A model generated the notes under the pieces. That model saw nothing but the letters and a program-made list of their open reading frames with translations. It was not told the origin of the DNA and did not search any database. DNA of 64,000 nucleotides from Cercospora beticola (lineage: Eukaryota; Ascomycota; Dothideomycetes; Mycosphaerellales; Mycosphaerellaceae): contig NC_088937.1 in assembly GCF_033473495.1 (NCBI RefSeq), positions 3,906,001-3,970,000 on the forward strand. The letters run 5' to 3'. The translations under genes and the position numbers were made by a program. Below, in pieces: positions 56,434 through 64,000 of this stretch; position 1 is the stretch's first letter, and each line of letters starts with the position of its first letter.

Positions 56434-57325
56434 CAATGCACGTCGCGATCATCAAAGATTTGAGCATTGCTTCCAGCGTGGGCGTTTCGGGCATCGATTG
56501 TGCATACTGACATGTGGGAGCGAGATATACATTAGATACCAAGTGATGGCGAATGGCCATTTTATGCTAGCCGCTCGAGGTGACAACTGCGAATACTTCT
56601 CAACAAACTCAGCAATCTATGCTTGATTCTATGATTCTTATCATCTTTCCTACGGTCAGATTGTCCACACGAAACGTGATACAATGATCTGAATGCATGG
56701 CGAAGTCCACTCACACTTGGCGTGCCAAGGCCATGCCATCATCAGTCACCTCAGCTTTCCTTCCCACAGCTTACATCGCCCACCTCTCATCGCCCTTCAC
56801 CATGTTTCCGAACCTCTAAAAATCACAGCTCAAATTCGCCTTGCATTCCCCAAATCCGGTCCTCTAGCTCAAAGCAGCAATGAGAATCAGCTGAGATGTC
56901 TCGAAAACGCCACAACGGGGAGTCCGGGGGCCGTGGCGCCCGCCATCTGCACGTGTCACTGGTTGGATTGGAACGTGCGGCCAAAGACTCGTGGATGCCA
57001 CGTGCAGATGGCGTTTGTCGAGCTCTCGTCTCGCGCGACTGGCGTGATACTTGAGGTTCGAGACTCGTAATGCTGCACGCCAGTCTGCTGCGAGAATGGG
57101 GCGGTGGAAAGGTGGGCATTGGAGGGGTTGTTGAGGGGATGGGTATATAGGTAGCTTGGGCTGGGCTGAGGGGATCAGGGTATGTTCTCTTTTCGAGCGA
57201 GATATCTTTCTGGGAAGTTGACTGGATCCTGTTGCAGTTTGAGCACTCTTCGAACGAGTCGAGTTCAGTCCTATACACATTACAGACCAGCTACCTTCAA
57301 ACTTCAACGCAGTCATATTTCCACC
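56434..57325. other. Upstream region of the DUF2235 gene
   Basis: Minus-strand frames of up to 214 codons (57,508-56,864) overlap the DUF2235 gene start and show no family resemblance. I see no additional gene. An in-frame upstream ATG at 57,182 is discussed under the DUF2235 gene. Confidence 0.45.
57144..57149 (+). promoter_or_regulatory. Possible TATA element of the DUF2235 gene
   Basis: TATATA within gggtatatagg lies 177 bases before the favoured ATG at 57,326 and 33 bases before the upstream in-frame ATG at 57,182. If used, transcription would start around the upstream ATG, favouring the downstream start. Confidence 0.35.
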
Positions 57326-58833
57326 ATGGGCAAGCCTCTCGTCCTCGCCATAGATGGCACCTGGGTCAACAGCGATAATGGCTACAATGCATCTATGTCC
57401 GGACCCGGAGCCAAAGGCAGACTGGCATCGCCCTCGAATGTCACGCGCATCTGCCGAGCTGTCCTCCCACGATCCCCAAGCGGCGTACAACAGCTCGTCT
57501 ACTACCAAGGAGGACTCGGCAGCGACGCCAATGCGTACTCATTTGTCGTCGGCGGCTACCTTGGCAGCGGCATTGATGAAGCTATCCGCGAGGCCTACTC
57601 CTTCCTTGCCATGAACTACGAGGAAGGCGATGAGATCTTTTTGGTCGGCTTCTCTCGTGGCGCTTTCACTGCACGATCTGTTGGCTCTTTGATCGCCGAG
57701 GTCGGCCTCTTAACCAAAGCTGGTTTGGAGTCTTTCTACCCCATCTTCAAGGACTGGGAGAATCAGAATATTGCTTCGTATGAGCCTGGCTACGAAAGTG
57801 CGGCTTGGCCGATCGCTGGGAGACCCAAGTTTGGAGACAAAGCATACAATGAGCAACTTGCTGGCAAGAAGTTGACAAGACTAAATATCCCTATCAAGGC
57901 GATTGCTGTGTTCGGTGAGGCGACATTTGGTCTGCGAATACATGGGTGTATGTCAGCTAACGAAAGTCTTCAGATACCGTCGGCACCCTCGGCGTTCCAG
58001 ACGTACGACCATTCGGCATCAGCCTCTACAACAGTGCCAAAACCGAATACTCTTTTGTCAACACGCAAGTAGCACCAAATGTCGAGAACGCCTACCAAGC
58101 CCTCGCTCTCGACGAGCAACGATACGCCTTCGCACCCACAGTCTGGGAATCACCACGCGACTCCAGCTCTCACATGCTCAAAGAACTCAAACAATGCTGG
58201 TTCCCTGGCGTTCATACAACAGTTGGAGGTGGCTTTCAAGACACGAATATCTCCGACATCACTTTGGCATGGGTGCTTACACAACTCTCGCAATTCTTGG
58301 CGTTTGACGAAGGCTATCTGCTCCGACAACGCAAGCAGAACGGAGACTTCTACATCGAGAAGAAGACAGAAGAGGAAGGAAGAGGCTATGGCTTGGGACT
58401 CATCAAAGCCTCAGATGGTGGTCTCTTGAACACCATTCTAGGGAGAAAAGCTCGAACGCCGGGCGAATATCTCCTCACAGATCCCAAAACAGGCGAACAA
58501 ATGCCTGGCAAGCCACTACTCAACACTCGCGAATTTATTCACCCTTCAGTACGCTATCGCATGCACAATGGTGGTCGTCAGCCATCGAGTGATCCGGAAG
58601 CGAAATTGGGAGAGGGCGCATACGCGCCGAAACCACTGGCAGATTGGACGTATATTGCTGCGGGAGAAGATACCCCAAAGGGTATCAAAATCGATGCCAA
58701 GTGGGCCAAGGCACCTAAGTGGGTGAGAAAGTCCACGGGAACGTACATTGTGGAAGACAAGATTGTGGACGGAAGCTTGGAGGCTGTCCTGGCAGAGACT
58801 TGGAGTGGCGTGGGGAATTGGTTGAAGTTGTGA
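57326..58833 (+). CDS. DUF2235 alpha/beta hydrolase (T6SS Tle1-like phospholipase fold)
   Basis: Two exons (57,326-57,914 and 57,974-58,833) with a 59-nt intron (GTGAGG; AGCTAACGAAAG; TTCAG) encode 482 aa. The domain starts at once with LVLAIDGTWVNSDNG. The nucleophile elbow is VGFSRGAFTARS with Ser110. Splicing restores IAVFDTVGTLGVP, carrying a conserved Asp, and a WFPGVHTTVGGGFQDT motif with His follows near 290. These are hallmarks of DUF2235, the fold of bacterial Tle1 phospholipase effectors; the fungal family is common and mostly uncharacterised. An in-frame ATG at 57,182 would add 48 residues without Asp or Glu, rich in Arg, Ser and Thr, like a mitochondrial presequence. I favour 57,326 because of its CCACCATGG context. 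Confidence 0.88.
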
Positions 58834-59420
58834 TTGGGTAGGTGCGAATACCAAACGGGTAGAAATGGTTGCTTATCCCACTTCAGCTCGTAGCTGTCGA
58901 GATCCTACTCCTAAGTCTTGGGTTTTCAGACGGAACAACAACATCTCTACTTGATTCCGCCGACATCCGCTCATGTCTCTACCGATCTCGCTCTTTCCCC
59001 GTGGTGAGCTCAGGTATCCTCTCCAGCTTCCAGCCGTCACTCATGTGGCACCCGCAAGCTTCTCCTTGCTTGTTTCCTTCGCGAGTCTGACATTATCCGG
59101 AATACTGCGTGGAGCTTCCGTTGGTCCTCGAGTACCCGGTCTCTCTGCGTATTGGAAAGGCGGTCTTAGATCTTTTAACGCATCGTGTTCATGCAGCTGC
59201 AAGGATATGCTACATTGAGCTCCGCTTACGTTGCAATGCCGAGGACGTTTCCGCGTCCGTACGAGAAGCTTGCTCTAGCATACACTCCGTTTTAACCGGC
59301 ATATACGAATTCAAGAATACAAGCTCAAACTCAAGGCCTTTCAAGACTCTTCTGCCGAGATAAGCTTCCCTGAAATGGCTGCTACTAAGGTTGCAAATAC
59401 CGAGGAAGTGAGATGTGTTC

Positions 59421-59588
59421 TACTAATCAATGCCCCAATATAGCTTTACACGAGAGGTATTGCAAGAATAGGCCTCGAGGCAGTTCGAAAAGATGTAACC
59501 TACTAATCAACGTTCCGACGTCGCTCATGAACATTACACGAGAGCTCTTGCAAGAATAGATTCCGGAGCAGTCTCAAAAGTGTACAAC
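59421..59588. repeat. Degenerate tandem duplication of about 85 bp
   Basis: Two adjacent copies share ctactaatcaa, acacgaga, cttgcaagaata and a cag-tc-aaaag run in the same order. They end just before the TATA element of the small secreted protein gene. Confidence 0.6.
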
Positions 59589-59589
59589 A

Positions 59590-59597
59590 TATATAAA
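59590..59597 (+). promoter_or_regulatory. TATA box of the small secreted protein gene
   Basis: A consensus TATATAAA lies 75 bases before the ATG at 59,665, giving a short leader if transcription starts about 30 bases downstream. Confidence 0.6.
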
Positions 59598-59664
59598 TGA
59601 AGGGAAGGAGCTAGTATCTGCAAAAATCACTCTGCTGCACATCTTTCCACTCCTTATCAGAATC

Positions 59665-59935
59665 ATGCGTCCATCTACCGTTATGATCCCGTTAGTACTA
59701 ACTGGGGAAGTCTTCGCACTGGTCGGCAAAGCTGACACATGTCTTGGCTTCAATGGTCCGTCATATAGCAGCTCCTTTCAGACTTAGATCTGACTGTTAC
59801 CGCACAGCCGTCTGCAATCCGAGAAAGGACAAGTGTTGCTCTGCCGATGGCTTATTCTGTGCTGAACAAGGGGGAGAGCAGAAATATCATTGTCACCATT
59901 GTCAAACGTTAGGGAGTAAGTTAAGCGTCTACTAG
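59665..59935 (+). CDS. Small secreted cysteine-rich protein, knottin-like spacing (candidate effector)
   Basis: Two short exons (59,665-59,755 and 59,808-59,935) joined across a 52-nt intron (GTCCGT donor, TCTGAC branch site 14-15 bases before a CGCACAG acceptor) encode 72 aa. The N-terminus is a plausible signal peptide (MRPSTVMIPLVLTGEVFALVGKA). The mature part of about 49 residues has seven cysteines spaced C-X6-C-X6-CC-X6-C-X10-C-X2-C. The first six, with the central CC pair, follow the inhibitor-cystine-knot type of spacing; the seventh is odd in number. A TATA box precedes the gene. Without the intron the frame meets TAG after 41 codons. I know no homologue. Effector or antimicrobial roles are typical for such proteins but are only inferred here; the gene model itself needs transcript support. 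Confidence 0.6.
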
Positions 59936-60469
59936 TCGGTAGTGCCACACTAAAATCCTCCAGAAAAGTGTGATAAGGGGCAGTCATGTTGTCCTCCAAT
60001 GACGTGCAATTTCTGGGATGGTTCAGGCCGTACCTGCAACAACAATCTGGGTCAATAGCGAGCGAGCGAAAAGGGATCCGGTTTGAGGGCGTGGCGTGCC
60101 TTTGTGCGGCTGCATATATGCATCTCTAACACGGAGCATCGTACTTCGAAGCTACAAACGGACACCTGTCTAGAGTTGCAATGCCCTCGTCAAAGTCGTC
60201 AGCGAGTGAATGATCAGGCCCGCCATCGCTCTCAAGTTCCTCGCCCGAATCGGTATTGACGATCATTCCTACGCCGTCTCCTATACTATCACCCAACTTC
60301 ACCTTCACCACTGTTTCCAGTATGCTGCTGACTCCCGCGCACTTCTGGATTAGCTTCTCCGGGATAGCTTGTCGATCGCAGAAATTCATGACCAGCAGGA
60401 GGACCGCTACCGACCGCCGCGTATCATAGACACGTTCGAACGAGACCTGCCACATTTCTATCTGTAAGC
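59936..60469. other. Intergenic region
   Basis: A minus-strand open frame runs 60,509-60,126 with an acidic, plausible composition (GEELESDGGPDHSLADDFDEG). It overlaps the last exon of the reductase and its 5' end lacks an ATG. I do not call it a gene. Confidence 0.4.
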
Positions 60470-61667
60470 TCATGCGTAAGGATTGCCTTTCTCGAATTTT
60501 GGCTTCCACAGTCCTTTCTTTTCTCTGGTCCTCAATTGAATCGCCTTCAGTATCCCCCAGATGGTCTTGAGAATAGGTGCAGGCACACCAAGTCGTTCCG
60601 CTTCTCGTACTGGCTCACCAACGATATTTTCGACTTCGATGAAGTTGCCCTGTTGCCTGTTCAGCCGTGTTCTCTCGGGTATCATAGATCAATACAATGT
60701 AAGTAGAGAGAAGCCAGGCGCATACCTTCGCAACGTCTTGGCCCATACTAGGCCAGAACTCCGTACCCGTCGGATCAACTCTAATGATTTCCTCTTCCAC
60801 TCCCTTCGGCAAATTCACCCCAGCAGCCTTCGCAATCGCAATAATCTCCAACATGGCAGGCCTCACCAAATCATCAATAACACTAACACTCATCCTCATT
60901 CTGGGCGTGTCCATCCCTACAATCGCCGAAACACTATTGTACGAGGAATTGTACACCAATTTCCTCCACCTCGTGAACCTCACATCCTCATCAAAAGACC
61001 ACTTCACTTTGCCACAAGCATTATACATTTCAATAAGCCGATTCGCTTCGGCAACGGCTCTTTCAGGCGCGACGCTCTGCTCTTCAAAAGGTCCACACTT
61101 CGTAGAATCCGAATCGTCATGTCGTATGACACCATGTTCCACTTCCGTAGCTCCAATAAGCGAAACACCAGAAAGCACAACATTCCTCGGAAATCGCTCA
61201 ATGACCGGCTTCTCAATATGCAATCCATTCTGCAGTAACAAAATTGTCGTATGCCCCTCCGTAACAGCAGGTGAGATAATATCCAGTAGAGTCGGTTTGA
61301 TATCCGGGATGTTCTTCGTCGAAGCCACAAGATAATCGTATTTTAGTCCTTCTTTCTGAACGTCTGGTACTGTGTTTCGCAAGATCGAAGGTCTGAAACC
61401 GGCGATATTATGGCCATGTTCCATGGAGTCGATGGTAAAGCCATTGGTCTTGACGGCTTCATAATTTGAGCGGCAGATTGCTGTGACTTCTGCTTGGCCT
61501 CCTTTTTCCAAGGCATAAGCGGCCATTGCGCCGACGCCGCCTGTGCCCACAAGGAGGACTTGTGCTTTTGGCGGCGCGGAACCCATTGTTCTTGTCATGT
61601 GGAATCTTGCGCAAGATCGAAGTGGTTGAGTCCACAGAATTTGTCTCGTGAGTATTGATGCTGACAT
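60470..61667 (-). CDS. Ketopantoate reductase-family (PanE/ApbA) protein with presequence
   Basis: Two exons (61,667-60,726 and 60,649-60,470) with a 76-nt intron (GTATGC; CTGAAC; CAACAG) encode 373 aa. The first 36 residues are basic and lack Asp and Glu (MSASILTRQILWTQPLRSCARFHM), which looks like a mitochondrial presequence. In-frame ATGs at about residues 24 and 28 would give a cytosolic form. The Rossmann motif VGTGGVGAMAAYALE follows, then VASTKNIPDI, ILLLQNGLHIE and the family's RKLVYNSSYNSVSAIVG near 240. The C-terminus IWGILKAIQLRTREKKGLWKP is a helix. PanE reduces 2-dehydropantoate to pantoate with NADPH for coenzyme A synthesis, but fungi carry many paralogues of unknown substrate. 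Confidence 0.9.
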
Positions 61668-62463
61668 ATTACGAGAGAATGTTGTAGGAGGTCGTTGTTA
61701 CTCACGGCTTGACCTATCAACCGGCCACCGGGCCGGTTACCGAAGGTTGAGCTGAAAGGCTTGGCGGCAATAGATATATTGGAAGGTAAATGTTGTTCAA
61801 GCAGGCCAGCCTTTGAGCTTTGTGTATGTATGTCAGTTCTCGTGGAAGGGCTGCTTTGTGATTAGCTATAGTCTAAAGTGAGCTGAGAGCATATGAAATT
61901 ATGCTCAGGCTTGTTGCTCCCGATGTGACCCAGTTGGAACCACCACTTCTCCGATCAGTTGACGTATCTTGCCCGTATCGCCGTTCTCTTGCGTCCAGTT
62001 CAACGCAGTCAGCTTATCGCCGTCTAATACATCGTTAGCTGTATCAGCGGTATGTAGCAACCCAATGCATCGACGATGTTCTTGCGAAGGTCTCTTGCAG
62101 AGATGAGCAAGGGTGAAACACGACGAGACCCATTGAAGATCCGAAGTGCTCCTTCGAGGTCTAGAAATCGTCTCCAAAGGAACAACCTTCAAGAAGCGTT
62201 CAATTTGCTGTCTCAAGAACTTTTCGATCCGGGTCATTGGCAGCAATACAGCGAATGGCAACCTTGCATCGTCCCAGTGCTTCAGGCGTAGCTTCAGGAG
62301 CCTCGTTGATCCGAATGTATGCGTAACTAGAAGAAGACACTCAGGCTGCCTGGGTGAGGTCTCGACGGGACGCAAAGAAGAGAAAAATCGATGATCGATG
62401 AAAGTCGGCCCAACCACTCAGCAGGTTGGCAGGGTATCAATTGAGAGATATTCAAAGAAAGCG
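61668..62463. other. Intergenic region, possible decayed gene
   Basis: A minus-strand frame 62,417-61,905 is open for 170 codons but has no ATG at its start. A parallel frame near 62,330-62,200 reads YIRINEAPEATPEALGRCK and looks coding-like before a stop. I cannot build a supported model. Confidence 0.4.
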
Positions 62464-63261
62464 TTACGTTGGCAACGGGTGTTGCAGACTGGACCCAGCA
62501 CTCCACCCTCCGTCGATTGTCAATATCGTGCCCGTACTCCAGTCGCTCTCGATGAGATAAGCCACTGCCTTCGCGACATCCTGAGGCGAACCATACTTTC
62601 CCGCAGGATACTGCCTGGGCATGTCTTCAACAACCTTCGCCCACTCATAACCAAGCTTTGCTCCTTGCCTATGGCACTTCTCTGTCATGCCTGTAGGAAT
62701 GGCACCAGGCGCCACTGCGCAGACGGAGATATTGTCCGAGGCGTACTCCAATGCCGCAGTCTTGGTAAGTCCAATAAGGGCGTGCTTTGATGCACAAAAG
62801 TTCGCGTTGAATGGTAAACCAGCCGAGCCCCATATCGAAGCAATATTGATGATGTGACCCTTCCGCGGCGTTTGACCCAGCATGATGCGAAGTTGTTCCT
62901 GCATCGAGATGAAGACCGCCGTGACGTTGATATCCATGATCGCTTGGAAGGTAGCGACGGGAGCATCTGCGATTTTGCCCGAGGGCATCGATATTCCAGC
63001 CGCATTGATCGCAACATCGACCCGTCCGTGCAGCAGTAAGACTTCGGCGTGCAGTTCGCGGATTGAGAATTCGTTTGACAAGTCGCAAGGTATGAATGTC
63101 GCTTTCCCTTCCGCTGACTTAATTCGTTCGATGATTTCGTTGCCTTTGCTAACGTTGCGAGCTGCGACAATCACGGTGTACTTTCGTTGCGCAAGATGTT
63201 CTGCGATGGCTTGTCCGATACCTCCAGTGCCGCCGATGACCAGACAAATTCTCTTCGACAT
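62464..63261 (-). CDS. Short-chain dehydrogenase/reductase with catalytic Tyr replaced by Phe
   Basis: A single exon of 265 aa from ATG MSKRICLVIGG; the frame is open a little further but without ATG. The cofactor motif GGTGGIG is near 9-16, and the Arg after strand 2 (VAARNVSKG) points to NADP(H). NAAG is near 86. Catalytic residues: Asn112 (DINV), Ser142 (NIASIWG), then position 155 is Phe (NFCASK) where classical SDRs have Tyr, and Lys159 is present. The codon is TTT, one base from TAT. The C-terminal GTILTIDGGWSAG is typical. Length is normal. Without the Tyr, ordinary proton transfer should fail, so the protein may be a pseudo-enzyme, a binding protein, or use another residue. Confidence 0.9.
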   Translation of the reverse strand: MSKRICLVIGGTGGIGQAIAEHLAQRKYTVIVAARNVSKGNEIIERIKSAEGKATFIPCDLSNEFSIRELHAEVLLLHGRVDVAINAAGISMPSGKIADAPVATFQAIMDINVTAVFISMQEQLRIMLGQTPRKGHIINIASIWGSAGLPFNANFCASKHALIGLTKTAALEYASDNISVCAVAPGAIPTGMTEKCHRQGAKLGYEWAKVVEDMPRQYPAGKYGSPQDVAKAVAYLIESDWSTGTILTIDGGWSAGSSLQHPLPT

Positions 63262-64000
63262 TTCGCAAGAGGTTTCTTGCACCGTGGTTGACTAGGCGTT
63301 CGTTGGTGGTAGTCTTATGGTATAGACTAAAAGGCGGCTCGTCCAAAAGCGGCTACGCCATAGCCTACTATGAACACTTCTCAGGGTAGCAGCGAGTAGA
63401 GTATCGGCGGTCGGAGCTTATGAAGCCTTCCACGTGCAATCTCTGCGGCGTTCACCACGCTGATCGGGAAGCCGACACTCTGGCCATGGTGTCGTCCGAG
63501 AGCTGAGTTGAGTCGTTTGGTGACCCAATCCGGAACCAGACCAGAGTCAAGTGGCACTGTGATAGGCTGGTCTGGGCAAGGATAGCATGTTTGGCTTGAA
63601 GTCAAGCACTGAAGAAACCAGTATGCCCCTAGTGTATGCACTCGTCATCCCACTCAACTGTGACATCGCCAGCTGTTATCACTAACAACCAACTTCATGG
63701 CAGACAGGGAGTGGCGAGAAGCTTAATGCGGCGCCTTATTGATGAGTTAGGTCTCGGAACCCGATCTACCGGTCAGTTTGCATGAGACAGTGAAACCATG
63801 CCAGTATGCCATCTCTTCGAATTTGGAAATCGTGTCTCGAGATGCTGCGGGAGTGGTATGACGTTCAATCCAGACGCGATCGCGGCATCGACAAATCATT
63901 GCTTGCCTGTATGGTGTGTAAGGTTGCTGCCAAGGCACGCAGCTAAACACTCTGCTACGCTAGGTGTCGAGAAGTATCATGATTCAACAGTCAACGGCTG
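63262..64000. other. Intergenic / window end
   Basis: No gene is recognised to the window edge. A minus-strand frame 63,950-63,747 contains an ATG and a plausible stretch (KFEEMAYWHGFTVSC), but there is nothing to identify it. Confidence 0.4.

Larger units (their letters stand above)
58834..59664. other. Intergenic region upstream of the small secreted protein gene
   Basis: No gene is recognised. It includes a degenerate tandem duplication at about 59,421-59,588 and a TATA element at 59,590. Confidence 0.5.

Noticed and set aside
57030..57075. Possible tRNA B-box (GGTTCGAGACT)
   Set aside because: No matching A-box or cloverleaf can be formed around it.
60126..60509. 127-codon minus-strand frame
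   Set aside because: It overlaps the last exon of the PanE-type gene and begins at a non-ATG codon.
61905..62417. 170-codon minus-strand frame
   Set aside because: It has no ATG at the start, no family resemblance, and a competing frame looks equally coding-like.

Overview
The window is nuclear DNA of a filamentous ascomycete, most likely a Dothideomycete near Mycosphaerellaceae. This rests on 48-76 nt GT-AG introns with CTAAC/CTGAC branch sites, fungal families (Zn2Cys6 regulator, TOK-type K+ channel, Spo7, Gvp36-like BAR protein, mono-modular NRPS) and large blocks mutated by repeat-induced point mutation (RIP). The species is inferred, not proven.

Layout. (1) 1-13,090 is a repeat island. 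It opens with an SF1 helicase gene whose 3' half is RIP-mutated, then a RIP-saturated AT-rich block in which CpA and TpG are nearly absent. A younger, less mutated Ty1/copia retrotransposon (minus strand, about 2,007-8,683) is nested in it, followed by a satellite of roughly 155-bp hairpin units (10,340-11,960). (2) 13,116-14,549 is a PLP-dependent class V aminotransferase-like gene directly at the island edge. (3) 14,550-23,350 is gene-poor, with a second RIP block (16,975-18,530) and decayed coding relics. (4) 23,353-64,000 is normal gene space with about 19 genes.

Gene space from left to right: Zn2Cys6 regulator; MFS monocarboxylate-type porter; MUP1-like methionine permease beside a TauD-family dioxygenase (a possible sulfur-acquisition pair); a 601-aa protein of unknown family; a two-pore TOK K+ channel; a secreted royal-jelly/yellow-family protein convergent with a secreted GH27 alpha-galactosidase; a Vps62-like protein; an NRPS (partial C-A-T-C) whose A domain lacks the amino-acid-binding Asp; a Gvp36-like BAR protein; a carboxymuconolactone decarboxylase-family protein; a metallo-beta-lactamase-fold hydrolase; Spo7 head to head with a Cld1/ABHD5-like hydrolase (both lipid metabolism); a DUF2235 hydrolase; a 72-aa cysteine-rich secreted protein with knottin-like spacing; a PanE-type reductase with a presequence; and a short-chain dehydrogenase in which Phe replaces the catalytic Tyr.

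I rebuilt exon structures by hand from splice signals and reading phase; every multi-exon model given closes in frame. The most interesting items are the NRPS with the non-canonical A-domain code, the small cysteine-knot-like secreted protein, the Tyr-to-Phe SDR, the hairpin satellite and the nested RIP history.
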